64,000 nt of DNA from Heliopora coerulea (Eukaryota; Cnidaria; Anthozoa; Scleralcyonacea; Helioporidae), in assembly GCA_030142905.1 (NCBI GenBank), contig JASJOG010000112.1:908501-972500 (forward strand). The letters run 5' to 3'. Shown piece after piece: positions 13,938 through 26,384 of the stretch (positions are counted from its first letter, which is position 1; each line of letters begins with the position of its first letter). A program made the translations under genes and the position numbers. The notes under the pieces were generated by a model. The model saw only the letters and a list, made by a program, of their open reading frames with translations. It was not told where the DNA came from and ran no database searches.

Positions 13938-14940
13938 CTCAAAGATTACGTGGAAATGACCTGGGTTGTTCCAATTGGGCTGAGTGTATACCTTTGTAAA
14001 CCAACATTAAAAAGACCTATAAAATACCATCAGAAAGATTTACGTTAAGGGTTACGGGCCCTGAATTAATAATTGTTCTGTTAGGCAGTATTATTAGCTG
14101 ACACCCACACACTGCCCACTCTAAATCAATTACCGCACAAATGGGCAATGTCGTTCTTTTATTTTAAACGCTTTAGTCCAACAAATCAAGATATGTTTCA
14201 TTGCAAGTTAAGAGTTCAAAAATCACTGATTAAATTTTATAAGCTTCTAACATTTGGTAAAAAAAAAAAAGTTTATCATCTGCTAATCAGACTGGTTTAA
14301 AGGTGCTAGATAGAAGCATTGCACTAAACAAACGACAGGGAATTAACTGAAATCCTTGTTGTCAAATGTCAATTGAAAAATGTCCTAATTTTTTGCAGTT
14401 AACCGGCAATTACATATAACCCCAATGAACCTGAATCTTTTGTGATACCTAACAAGGTGCCCTTCAGTTATTGTTCCTCACCCCAACTTGAAAAAGCTCT
14501 CACCAAGTTCCCATGGCAACGAACTAACAAAACACAAAACATACACGCAGCTAGTTGTTGACTTTCGAATTTGGTTTCAGATCTTTACACAGAACCTTGA
14601 CTGGACAGTTGATACGATTAAAAGACTTTGCTCGAAACGACAAACGTTTCTGTACTTGACATTATTTTCTAATTTCAGTTATCGCGCAGGTAATGCTCTT
14701 AATTTTAAACATTCGAAACTATCTGCATACTTCATGAATTCGTAACAAGTAATACTACTTTTTTTTGAACTTTTCCTTTGCTTCAAGGACATCAAATAAG
14801 TGGGCTTTGCAATTGTCCAAAATCATTACAAAAAAGAGAACTAATCCATAAGAATCATCAGAACGTATACAAGCGATGGCTTTCGGCAATAAGACGACTT
14901 TTTAAAGTAAAGACACTGATATCGACGGATTAATTGATAA

Positions 14941-14974
14941 ATGGGTAACACACTAACAAAGAACCAAGATGAAG
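14941..14974 (+). CDS. Probable first coding exon of the kinase gene
   Basis: An ATG directly preceded by an in-frame TAA opens eleven codons beginning Met-Gly-Asn-Thr-Leu-Thr and ending at a consensus donor GAAG|GTAAGT. The exon ends in phase 1, and the kinase exon at 16629 begins in the compatible phase, giving a Val codon at the junction. A pyrimidine-rich stretch and AAG acceptor at 14787 suggest that this exon also carries 5' UTR from about 14788. The Met-Gly start with Thr at position 6 fits the N-myristoylation consensus, which would place the kinase on membranes. This start is inference from splice signals; the ATG at 16694 inside the next exon is the alternative. Confidence 0.45.
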
Positions 14975-16628
14975 GTAAGTTATTTAGTACATAGAAAACT
15001 ATCAGTTCATTTAGATTAAATTCACCATTTTAGAAATAGTAGATATTATCTATATAGCGCGAATAAGCATTTTTATGAAAATTCTTTACATACTAGCAAG
15101 TTTTGGACGTCATTTTTGTGATCAGTAAGAAAAAAGCCTTCTTGAAAGGTATACACTGACGCTTTTGTAAATCTTGCCTTGAAAAGATTATTTTCTTGCA
15201 TGCCTCCTTGTAGAGTAAAGTTCTCACAAATGATAAAGTGGTCATGAGGTGTAATCAACATACACAATCATCTGTAATCATTTCGCTGTGAGCTGAATTT
15301 AATGAGCTGCAACCGACGCTTACTTTGTAGAGGTCTAATATGTATGTACATGCGTTGATGGCCGACGATCGAACGACGATTACTCATCTTCATCACTGCT
15401 TGATTGAGTGAATTCAATTTGTTGCCTACTTGTGTCATATTTTTGTCTTGATTGGCAAAATGGTCAAAATGAGAGAAATTGATTATTCTTTTTAGATAGA
15501 ACATTTTCTTTCTCTGCGATCGCAATCGTTAGAATCACTAGGAGCATGATTTCCATACGATCGCTGCGATCACTGAGTTAATTTTTTTGAGCCATTACAT
15601 GGAAGCCCGGTTTAAGGTTCCTTTCATTTCACTTGTTTCACGTTATCTGTATGGTTTTGTCTCGAAACAACCACTTTGCACTTCCTTATATTATACACCA
15701 ACTAGAAGAACTACTTCATGACTGATCAGACAGATGTTCACCTTCCAAAAAGATACAGCGTTCACTTCGAGACTTCACCTGAGTGACATTTTTTTCAATA
15801 GCCTGTCCCTCACCTCAACACAGAAAATGTGTTTCTCTTTTAATTTGCTCACAAAAACGGCAAGTTTTTTAGTCGTAAGCATACTAAGTAAGAAAAGCCA
15901 AAATGACAAAAGAAAAAGATCTCACAACTTTTTTCCCGGTTAGCATAAGTTGCCATTTGCGTTTAGTTCCAAATGTCCAGCTCTTCACTGGGATTTTAGG
16001 ACACAGGAAACTTCTGAAATTGCAAGATTCAATGTTTCGAAATTTAAAATAATAGTGGGTGACGTTTAAGCTCACTACACTTAGTTAGAAGATGCACATA
16101 CGTGAGTGCTCAAGTCTTATAACAGTATAAAGCAAACTAACATTTTCTGATGGCGAGTATGACACATACCTTCTCTAAAATCTCAATAATAATTCATGAA
16201 GAATTCGAAGAAAAGTCACAACCATGTCGTGTCTTTAAATGTGATAAGCACATGTTGACTTTTCTCCTCATATTTTTGCGGACAAGAAAACATTAATTTT
16301 CAAACATTCTTCGTGAATTAGCATGTAAAGGAGTTTGTCTTTGAAGTTTTCTGGAAAACTTGTAGTTCATACTTCATCGGATTCCAATCACTCTGCTGCT
16401 TTCTTGTGTTTAAAATCCGATAAGACACTACTGTTTGTGTTTATAAAATATTACATTCCAACCTAAATAGACCGATACACGTTCATATCGCGGAAAATCA
16501 GCCTACAATACGATACAGAATACGCAGAAATGTAAGGAGTCAAATTTATTTCGGGTGGGCAATTAAAATTGATGTTTACTACTTCTGACTGTTAATTTGT
16601 GCGTATTTTCCCTTTTTTTTCGCATCAG

Positions 16629-17534
16629 TTCGTAACTCTTCATGGGATTGGATTCCGAAGTCTAGAAACCACCGTGATAAATTCGAGAAACTGATGAAAG
16701 TTGAACCCAAGAATTTGAAAAGGATCGGGCCAGCAGCAGTGTGTTTCGACAACGACTTTATGATCGGCAGTGGATCGGGTGGGACGTGTGTTTATATCGG
16801 ATTATGGGAAGATGGAAGTGAAGTTGCTGTGAAAAGAGTACTTACATCTACTTGTGAAAAGATGGCTATAAACGAATGTAAATTTGGGAACCTTGCAGAG
16901 TCGACTAATTCAAGTCATTTAGTTCGCTGTCGATATTTTGAAGAAATTGCTGAGTTTTATTACTTCGTTCTTGATCTTTTTGAAGAAACGTTAGCAGATT
17001 TTGTCCAAAAACAAAGTCAAACCAAAAAGTCTTTAGAAGATAACGGTCCGATCATCATAAAGGAATTATTAACTGGACTCCAGGCTCTTCATTGTGGTGA
17101 ACCAGAAATTCTGCATATGGATCTAAAACCACGCAACATCCTGGTTGATATAGAAGGACACATGCACCTAACAGACTTTGGTATAAGCAGAATTCTACCA
17201 GAAGGAGAGTCGACAGTTAGTACTGAAACTATTGGAACGAAGGGCTGGAGGCCTGTAGAAACTCTGTCCGAACAAAGTAATTCCAAGGTTAAGTACAAGA
17301 GAAGATCTGATATTCAAGTTATGGGGATGATCTGTTTTTATATTTTAACAAAAGGAGAACATCCTTTCGGTAAGACGCCTGATGAACGTAAAAAGAATCT
17401 GGAAGAAGGAATGCCAGTAGACTACGGTGAAATTAGTAATCCTGCTGCCCGTGAATTGATATCCTGGATGCTTGAACATGACATTGAAAAACGCCCTTAC
17501 GTGGACGAGGCATTAAAGGATCCTTATTTGTCTG
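16629..17534 (+). CDS. IRE1/RNase L-like protein kinase domain exon
   Basis: One open exon encodes a whole protein-kinase domain. A glycine loop (GSGSGG, about 16762) is followed by VAVK with the ATP-binding lysine (16825), a catalytic loop reading HMDLKPRN, in which HRD Arg is Met but the Asp and Asn are kept (about 17113), an intact DFG (about 17176), an IRE1-type GTKGW activation-segment end (about 17236) and a helix with GEHPFG (about 17356). This layout is that of the IRE1/RNase L kinase branch; an endoribonuclease (KEN) domain is not seen in the window. The exon has an acceptor after a T-rich tract at 16626-16628 and a GTAAGC donor at 17535; both junctions are phase 1. Reading through the donor would add five codons and stop at 17551. 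All key catalytic residues except the HRD Arg are present, so activity is plausible. Confidence 0.85.
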
Positions 17535-20260
17535 GTAAGCAATTGCATTAAACCTTGACAAATATATGTATCTTTTCGTGCATATTATGTATCGTGGCAT
17601 AATATTTATATGACCTGTGTTACGGTAACTTGTTCTTTAATTTTTTGTGGCATTTAACTTGTAAGATGAAAATTATATTTTGTCCAGAAAATTAATATGA
17701 GCTCCCATAGACATATAATTACCGCTGATCAGAGGAATTCTTGGTAGAAGTTCGTATCTCTATCCTAATGTTGGATAGAGAACCCTAAAACTACTTTTGC
17801 CAAAACAGAGAGATGAATGTTGTTTAAGGATACGATTCCTTTTTAAATTCACATGTCGCTTTTGCTGTTATTTTTGTTTTCTTTTTTTCCATGAATGTTT
17901 GCTTGGGTGCAGTGTTTAAATTGAACTGTTTAAAAAGTATTAACATAACAGGGCCGACGTAAACTCTTATGAACTGAAGCGGCCATTGTCAATTAAAAAC
18001 GTTGTAAAATGTGTTCGCGGCGGCGAAGCCACCAACATCACTTTTTTTGTTCGCCAAAAATGAATTTTCGGCGGTTTCAACTAGAACATTTTTAAAATTT
18101 ATCGGTAAAGCAGAAGTGATATTTCGACTGTTTTTGAAGATGAGACTCAAGATGACATCAGTCTTAACAAACTTTGTCAACCTGTGGATGGTGCTTGTAA
18201 CCCTTTATTTGGTGATCATGCATATTTATGAAGCGAATGTATATATTGGGTAAAAAATCTTTCATGTAGTCTCTTTGGTAATGTCTTCAGATGCGCACAT
18301 AAATAATATATAATAAAAAATAATTTGGCCAATTGGACTCTCACAGATAATGATGACGGAGTGTGTGGGAAAGAGGACCAAGACGGACTAAGACGAGAGA
18401 CATCAAAAATGCGATGGAGAACTATTTCTCTTCTATCTTTACTCACTACTGGTTCCCCGACTCCCTGACACACAGAAAATTGGTAATGTTGGCGACTGAA
18501 AGGGGAGCAACCACAGCCACCTTGGCCACCCCTTCTCCGCCACCTTTGCATGATTGAGAAAACTCTGTCCACAAACATGTAAAGATCACCTCAAGCACTA
18601 GTTGGATGATACAGTGGTTTAGAAGAAAAGAAGCTCAAGGTTTCTAGCCCTTCTTTTTAAAATTATAAAGGGGCTAGACCCCGTTGTTAAGAAAATATTT
18701 TATAAGGAGAAAAATCTTCCAAGTTATGCAGTGACCAAGTCGTAGGATAGATACTGCTTCAAATTTCATATAATGCTTTGTCCTTGCAAGGATTCAGAGC
18801 AATGTAGAAACACTGACCCACACTCTTCTTCCGAGAAATAATTTTTGAACATTTAAGATTTAAAATTACAAGATGAGAGAAAAAAACTGTCACGAGCGAA
18901 TGGTGGAGGGAAAGTCACCTGAAAGACCTAACCAACACCTGACGCGCAAAAGTAACTTAAGATCTTTGGTATGAATCGAACTCACAACTTTGGGGATATA
19001 GTGTTCTGATTTTCCGAGAAATTGATTCGTAGATATGAAATAATGTGTTTTTATTTTCATATTGCCGTGTTTGAGACAGTGGCGTGGCCAAAGGGGTGCC
19101 TGGAGTGCCTGTAGCCCTTCAAATTTCATTGGACTGATAAAGTCATTGCCTAAAATATTTCATAGAAGGTCTTAGATTGTATTGAATCAGTATTTGGGGG
19201 CCTGAAATTCAAAGTTTGTAAGGGTTGAAAATTAAAACCAGGTGAACTGATTGTAAACCCAGCTCAGGCACGTACATCAATGTCCCCAACTATGTGGAAA
19301 TTTTGTCGATATTAGTCAACGTTACCCGTTTCAAGCCATGCGGGTATTTTCTTGATTTTGTTCTCTTCTATCCTATTAAAGTTTGAGAAAAAAATAGGAT
19401 AAAAATATATTGTAAGAGTCACTTTCTCCAAAGTATTTGAATCGGATAAATATGAAACCAAAGTGAAAAGCCTCAAGGCTTTGAAGTCATTGATTATTTT
19501 GCTCGTCAAAAGCAGACTACCTGCCGACACAGAGTTATCCCTTCTCAGGTACGATCAGTCTTCTATATATTTTACTTTGGGTAAAGGCAGACGATTTTAA
19601 TGTCAAGGAGACAACCAGTGGCGGCGCCGGAATTCCTAGTCCAGGGGGAAACGAGGAGAAATTTCCGAGGGGGGATAATCCCCAGGTAAACAATCATCCT
19701 AAATTTATTGTGAAATATATAAACCGTTAATATAATGGAATATTCAATTTCTATAACTCCTATAAAATATCATAGCACTGTAATAATACTCCTCATCTTT
19801 TCATTCAAAATGAGTTGCGTAAATAGCGACCAAGATAAACAAATCTTACACTTTATAAAAGAGTTAGAGAAGGACAAAATGAAAACGAAAGATTTCCTCG
19901 AGGGGGCAAATCTCCCTCTAGCCTCCCCCCTTGCACCAACACAGGATACATCCTGCCGGAAATCAGCTCTGACTATGTCAATTAAAATTATCTCAATTCA
20001 TAACCATCTCAATTAATTCTTTCCCAACAGGATCAGTTTTCTATCATTCCACCCTAGTTAAAGCCAGATTATCTTACTTGTCAAAGGGAGACATCCCTCC
20101 GCAAAAGGGTACAACTTTTTTCCTCAAGTCGGCACATTGCAGTGCTTAGAATTTATTGATTATTGGCATCGATTTACAAACGGCATGTCTTGAACTCTGG
20201 GCGCATCTTGGAATGTCATACTTTTTACATTCTTTCTTTTTCAATAACTTTAGGCTTTGT
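17535..20260. other. Probable intron, no exon recognised
   Basis: No exon with convincing splice sites or family similarity was seen. Around 19560-20095 a block with the motif AAAGCCAGAT/TAAGGCAGACG is repeated in diverged form at both ends and again near 34560. A GGCGGCGCC-containing, hAT-like end appears near 19617. This may be a small non-autonomous element, but no second end could be fixed. Confidence 0.4.
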
Positions 20261-20261
20261 A

Positions 20262-20390
20262 AAGGGGGTAGAATTAGGGGTTAGGTTTAGAATTAGGGTT
20301 TGAATTGGGTGTCAGGATTAGGGATTGGATTAGAAATAGAATAAGGATCACAATTGCGATTGCGGTTAGGAGTGGAGTAGAGATTTGCTC
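20262..20390 (+). repeat. Degenerate telomere-like repeat tract
   Basis: Repeated variants of TTAGGG / GATTAGG / GAATTAGGG occur over about 130 bp. They are too degenerate and too short to be a telomere; similar tracts lie at 2300-2330 and 49978-50030. Confidence 0.6.
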
Positions 20391-21044
20391 AAACTAAAAG
20401 AGAGCCGGTCATTAACCCTTTCACCATGAGACCTTTCCCGTCGACGGGAAAGAGTTAAGCGTTTTAGGAATCATGATCCGCGGGCGGTCAAATAACCACA
20501 CGCCACTTGTTGTGGAAAAAGCTCCTTCAAAATTACCAATCTGTAGTTTAACCATAAACCTATGGGAAACCGTAAAACGGTTCTGGAGATTTTTTTGTTG
20601 TCAAACTGTTAGACTCTTATGCAAGGCTTCTTCTTGAAACGTTTGTCTGTCGTCATCCTGTTTCAGTTTCACATGCTGTATTCTTTTCCCAACTTATATT
20701 TGAACTATGCGTAGTTTGGATGTTAATAAATGTTAATTTGTTCACGACCTCGAACGAACTTTCTTACTCCCGGCTTATGACAATCATATTGGTGAATAAC
20801 TTAGCCAAGTCTTTTGGTTAGTTTTCCCAACAAGAAATCTTGAAACAAACAAGCAGCCATAGGTCACTGGCGTCAAAGAATAATTTTCGGTTAAGTCTTT
20901 CCGGATTGAGCTTTCGGCATGTCGATTTTCTTTCCACACAGACCCTATTAAAGAATACTAACATACAGTGGCTTCCGCTAAGGTCGCACGTATGTGGAAC
21001 TTCCACCAGAGCTCACCATCTTTTTTTTTCCGTGGCAATCTGAC

Positions 21045-21480
21045 ACTGCCAAAATCAACTAAAAAATGTTGACTCAAGCCTGATTTGAACTTGGACTTTT
21101 AGAATATCGGTCTGCCACTGTACCTGTTGAGCTACTGAGTTCACAGGGATTAGAGGCAAGTTTTTATCTGACAAGTGCACGAGATATTCTCTAGATTATC
21201 ACAAAAAATTTCTGTTCATGTATGTCTCTGCGGATGATTTTGAAATGGAATTAAAACACTGCACATCCTCTCACGCACAAGCATTAAGTAGTCACAAGAA
21301 TATCTCGTGTACTTATGTTGGATAAAAACTTGCCTCCAATCCCTGTGGACTCGATAGCTCAACAGGTAAAGTGGTGGACCAGTATCACGAAGGTGTGAGT
21401 TAAATTCCCACTCGGATCACCATTTTTCAGTTGAATTCAGCAGTGTCAGATTATCATGAAAAATTTTGTTCACATACACT
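21045..21480. repeat. Two tRNA-derived SINEs in inverted orientation
   Basis: A minus-strand copy (about 21045-21245) and a plus-strand copy (about 21285-21480) of the same SINE family as 2690-2960 face each other. The plus copy shows the A box TAGCTCAACAGGTAAAG near 21354 and a B-box-like stretch near 21395, then the shared tail TTTTTCAGTTGA. Together they could fold back on themselves. Confidence 0.65.
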
Positions 21481-22304
21481 GGTGGAACATGTAGAAATAT
21501 TAAATAAAAGCTTTCAGTTCATATCAACACTTAACACTGCACAAAACATGGTGAACCAGACATTCATGTTTGTGAACCACATTTCCTGGTTTTAAAATCA
21601 CTTTCCAGTTTTTCAGTCAATCTGAATCCAAATTTTTTTCTGTCAAATATTTTGTGGGAGTAACTGGCCCACATACAGTCGTCACGAGAAGGTTTGATTC
21701 TGTGCTGAAACAGAGTCATTTTCTGGTCACAGAGTTCCTTTTTAGTAATGGATTTCCTTGGGCGGCTTTGTTGCTCACTGTGGCTAAACAAGCCTTGTAT
21801 TAACTATTGTTAGTTGTGCTGATCCTGGCAAAGTAATGTCAAGTGGCTAACCAGACCTTCAATCCAGCACCTTATTCTGCCAGATTTTTCCCTGAGATCT
21901 ATTTTTAGAATAGATAGATAGGTTCATATAGATATCTTTATTTAATGTGGCAAATACACTTAGCTAAACAGCTAGTTCACAGGTACTCCATAAACAATTA
22001 ATAAAAGGAAAAACTATAAGAAAACATATATTAATATATAAATTAAAAGTTATCTAGTAAATCAATCATTAAAACACATTATTAATGAATAATAATTATA
22101 TATTCCAAAAATTTTTTGAATTGCGCTCATACGCTTGAATTAAACTCAGAAACTGTTTTGTTCCGGCTAGCACACTTATATAGTTCCGTAAACTATTTTA
22201 CTGTTTTGGTTCAAAATAGCACCACCAGGTTTCAAAAGGAGTAGAGATTATGTGATGTGTCAAACCTTTTCTACCAAGGTATTCGCTATTGGTATTATAA
22301 AACT

Positions 22305-22540
22305 GTTTTGCCGTGTCGTGCTTTGACTACTGTTCCGCTGTTGGGAAAATCATTCTACGTCCTCACAAAAGAAATGTACAGCGAGGTTAGCAACAAATGA
22401 TAATTGCAATGTTCGGCCTAGTGATGTCTTTGATAAATTAAATTGGTAGTCTTCAGGACAACAGAGGGGTAAGCAACTTATCGCTCTTGTTCAGAAGTTG
22501 TTTATTAGAGACATACCAAATTTTCATGCTAGTAAATAGA
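22305..22540 (+). pseudogene. 3' fragment of a CR1-like LINE reverse transcriptase
   Basis: In one frame the translation carries the C-terminal pattern of CR1/L2-type LINE reverse transcriptases: a Cys-Trp-rich start, then a K-K-x-T-A-R-L-A-T-N-D stretch corresponding to the usual Q-N-R-A-A-R-V-I-T, then V-R-P-S-D-V-F-D-K-L-N-W. Two in-frame stops (TGA and TAG) break it. It is a dead 3' fragment; its exact ends were not found. Confidence 0.45.
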
Positions 22541-23400
22541 AATTATTAAAGAATTCTAGATATCAATTGGGCAATGTTTAAAACACGAACAGCATCAGTT
22601 TAAATTTACTACATGATCGTAAAGAAAACAACACGTCTGTACAAGCTTTTTGAAACTGTATAAATAATATGGGATTGAATTAGTATCACGGATGTTGTCG
22701 GTAATTATTTGTAATTAGATGGTACTGCATTCGTTACATACTGTAGATTTTACATAGTTTTTGCTGGTATTTTAGATTTTGTATATTTAACAATTATTCG
22801 CCGAAGTGAAGGTAAATATTTACACTATTCATTGACACTGAGGTGAACAATTGTTTTAGCACATACCTCGCATAATAATTTTGTCTTTAAAATTGTTTTA
22901 AAACAATTTTACCGAACTCAGTCGGCTTCTCGTCCATTCATGCATCATTTATAAACAAAACATTTTGAACTCATCCTGAGCGCATTTATCGCTAAAAGGT
23001 AAAAGATATACAGATCTTTGAATACTTTCTTGCCAAATTTCATTGCTTTTTTGGTATTTTCAGGCAAGGCGACTTCATTTGTTAAAAAAATAGTTCTTCC
23101 GTAACTTAAAACTGAACGCTATCTCATTTTGCTTGGAGGTGAATAGTGCAGTATGTTTCGAGATAGAGGAACCAATCAGATTGCGCGAAAAACACTATTC
23201 ACTTGCAAGTTTTATACTAAAATATTTTATCCATGAAATAGGTGTTAAATTTGTTTACCTTGTTAGCTTTAAAAGTAATGTTGGGCATTACACCTACCAA
23301 CCGCATACCCCAAGTAAAAATACACCCACACGTGACGTGTCGAACCAATAACGTAAATAGGGGAACATTGGAGAACCTGACTGAAACTCCTCACTCGACT

Positions 23401-23432
23401 CAGAAGATGATCGCTGCTGATTCTGTCGAAAC
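23401..23432 (+). other. Degenerate Penelope-type terminal motif
   Basis: CAGAAGATG, a short spacer and TGTCGAAAC resemble the terminal motif seen at other Penelope-like remnants, with one change in the first triplet and a weak central hairpin. No coding remnant is adjacent. Confidence 0.3.
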
Positions 23433-23952
23433 GTTAGTCCCACGAACTCCATAAACAGCCTTCTTCAAAACTGTTTAACTCAGGGTGATCCACTTTCCGC
23501 CAACACGTATTTTATTGCATAATTTAGCAGGATGAATAGTACCGTGATCTATCTATAATTTTCAGAAATTTTACGACAATTTATTATCTTCTTATTTGCT
23601 CTTTAACATTTGTAATAATCGATTCTGATTGGCTAAGAGCAGTGCAAATTCAAGGTAGGACAGTGACGAAAAAAAGGTAATGCAGTAATTTGTACTGAAT
23701 TACCTTTTTTGGCACTGTTTGACTTTTTTCATGTACATGTATAATATTAATTGGTAATAGCATGACTTCTTGTACAATTTGAAAAAAACATACCCTTCTG
23801 AGTTTTTCAAAGACCTCAGATATCACGAATTCATGCTATTTTGACAGTCTTTGAAAAACTCGCTCGTGGGTGTTTTTCCTAAATTGCACTCGAAATCATG
23901 CTACTACATGTACTTAATTTTACTCTACTAAGCACTTCTTATCTCAATTCAG

Positions 23953-24245
23953 ACACCACTTCGGAGTCGGCAAAGATTGTCGCCCTTAATGCGGAAACTT
24001 ATCGGAACGTTTGCAGCAAATTGAAACCGGATCTTCCAGGGGAGGGTTGGAAAGCTATGGCCGTGAAAATGGGATACAACTTTGACGAGGTGAATTCATT
24101 TTCCAGGAATGACAGCCCTGCAGATGCTGTGCTTCAACACTGGAGAAGAGCAAATGGAAATAATTTACCAAAACTGATTGAAATTCTCAAAGAGATGGGG
24201 AGATATGACGTGGTACAAATTATAGAACAGGCGGAGTGGGTGTGA
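23953..24245 (+). CDS. Death-domain C-terminal exon
   Basis: The exon follows a pyrimidine-rich acceptor (TCTCAATTCAG) and enters in phase 1. It encodes about 97 residues with the death-domain pattern: a Leu-rich first helix, G-E-G-W-K-A-M-A, K-M-G-Y, D-S-P-A-D-A-V-L-Q-H-W, a Leu-rich fifth helix and a final G-R-Y-D-V-V. It ends at TGA 24243-24245. It is clearly related to the death domain of the TNF-receptor gene at 43278-43564, including the A-E-x-Y-R-x-V-C start and the exon phase. The partner exons are not certain: the nearest upstream coding on this strand is the kinase exon, which ends in a compatible phase. Death domains recruit adaptors such as FADD or TRADD through homotypic contacts. 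Confidence 0.75.
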
Positions 24246-25020
24246 GAAGAGGGTGTAACTCTGGGTAAAAGGCATCACGTTTTGCACGTAACTTGAAAAC
24301 TTTGGTTACCCAGTACCGCCGGGTTCCGTATCTTTCGGCAAAAGGTAGTAAAAAAACCAAAAAACAAAAAAAAAAACAAAAACGGGGGCGCACGTGGTAT
24401 TGGTCACGTACCACCAAATACTTGGCACCTGGTTTTCTAGTTATCCATCCCCAGATTAAGAAATTTTCCGCCCCGGAGCAACGTGCTGATGGCGTCAATA
24501 AGACCCTGGCAGTTGCCGGTGGTGTCATTAGAAGGAAAGCCGAGGGGACTTCGACGGTCACTCGAATAGCTCGCACGGGCGAAGTAAATGTTTATCTCAT
24601 GAGTTTGATGAATTAATTTGATCTCCGTGCGAGAAATTAACGAATATCGAGACTTATACAAGTAAATCTACTTGGATATATTACATTTTCAGGCCATCCC
24701 TGGAAATTACCACCTTCCAAAAGTCTGTTGCTCCAGGGCAATTGTTTTCCTTCTCCTTCCCACATTTATCCAGCACTACACTTACCTTACAGCGCTTGCT
24801 GGTTGTGTGTGGCCCGTGACACAGTTTTAATTTTTGACATCAGTTCGATGACATTTTATACGACAATTTATAGAATCTTCAATTCAGTTCGGGAAGTAGT
24901 GCGGAATTTTCTCTGTTTTCATTAAAGGAATTCCTGACTTCAGAAAAGTCCTGCCATGTTACCACAAACTTAAATGACTAGTTGAGAATCATCCCCTGGG
25001 TAACATGATAAGAAAATTTC
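24246..25020. other. No recognised gene; A-rich tract and open frame
   Basis: An A-rich run at about 24345-24381 lies inside a 107-codon open frame (24293-24616) on the + strand, with a 118-codon frame opposite. The translation is Lys-rich because of the A tract and matches no family I recognise. It could be 3' UTR of the death-domain gene. Confidence 0.35.
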
Positions 25021-25029
25021 ATGCCTAGC

Positions 25030-25170
25030 TTACACTACTAAGGTGAACTCGAAAAATTAATTCGACTTGAGCGTGATTCGAATTCTCGCCTCTTCGGGTT
25101 TCCGGACCGCTGCTCCACCAGTTGAGCTATCGATTCAACTGGAAAAAATATGTTTGTTTTATCCATTTTA
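25030..25170 (-). repeat. tRNA-derived SINE fragment
   Basis: The minus strand carries an A-box-like TAGCTCAACTGGTGGAGC (near 25130) and a B-box-like stretch near 25075. It belongs with the copies at 2.7 and 21.2 kb but is more diverged. Confidence 0.55.
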
Positions 25171-25377
25171 GGTGCGCGAAAGATTCACGCGATAACTTCC
25201 GCTTGATCCTTGAGGATGTGCAGTGTTTCGGTACACGTATCCAGCACAAGTCAATTCAGTTTTTCGGACAAAGATATAAAATTAGAATAGTGTGTAGGCA
25301 GTGTTTAACAATGTGTAAAAAAAGCCAAAGGTACGAGGGAACTGCCGAATTTTACATATAAAAGAGGAGGTACTGAT

Positions 25378-25400
25378 ATTTCGAACGAAGGCCCTTCAGT
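25378..25400 (-). other. Degenerate Penelope-type terminal motif
   Basis: The minus strand reads ACTGAAGGGCCTTCGTTCGAAAT, close to the motif in the inverted repeat at 33.8-34.1 kb. The palindromic GAAGGGCCTTC core can fold. It is a likely fragment of an element end. Confidence 0.35.
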
Positions 25401-26384
25401 TCTTCGAGGTGACTTTAGCAGTGTAGGTTAATCATGAAACTTTCTCTTGAGCGACTGGATTTGGAAGAATTGTCATTTGCATTGCCCGCTGTGATGCCAC
25501 CGGACTCACGTTTTTTAAACTAAGTAATGTAGCACGTTGGAGACCACACTGTTGATGTTCGATCTAGTAAGGAATTAGCCACCATGTTTACTTGTTAAAA
25601 ACTTGCGCCACACTCGTAGTTTGTTGCTGAATACGGCTGACCGACTTTGTACTGTGTTCAGCCTCTTCACGAACAAGTTAATATCGCATTCAGAGCTCAT
25701 TTGATCATCAATTATGCTATTGCTATAGTTGTTCTATTCATCCCCGTAGCCATTCCTTAAAGTCCCTATAATCCTGGTCCGACCTAAGACCAGAATAGAT
25801 TGTAAACTAAATACGCTAAGTCGATTATTGCTTTTGCTCTGAACGACTATTTGGTACATGCACTTTATAACAACTCGCTGACTTGATAGGTTGACCATGT
25901 AATTTTAATTTTTTAACGCCTTTTGAGAATATTTTATAAAATTCTACAAGTTAGATTTTGTAGTAAAAACGTCTGCCAATACTGTGACACAACTTTGAGT
26001 AAGTAACGAAAGAAGCAAAAGGTTTTTGGAACAGTTTTGATCGTAGTGTCGTTGCTAGGCTAATGGTTTATATTATACTGGAGTGTATTACTAGTGCTTT
26101 AAAGCAGTGAACCTGTGAAATTTTATTTATTTTATTTTTGCTCTATTTACGATTTGCAGACATTATATAGAAATAAAAAGCAAAAAAATATTAACAAAAC
26201 AGGGGTGATGCAAGTCATGGAAATCCTGGAAAGTCATGAAGTTTCAAATTTCAAACTTAGGTCTTTGAACACCTAGATAATTAGGCTTGGGCGTGGAAGT
26301 TCATGGAACAGCGAAACTTCTCATCAACAAGATAGAGGTTATACTGATAAAGGATGTGATGGACGAACCAGGCAGAAATCGTAA

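Noticed and set aside
24293..24616. 107-codon basic protein after the death-domain exon
   Set aside because: The Lys-rich part comes from an A-rich tract, there is no recognised family, and the opposite strand is equally open.
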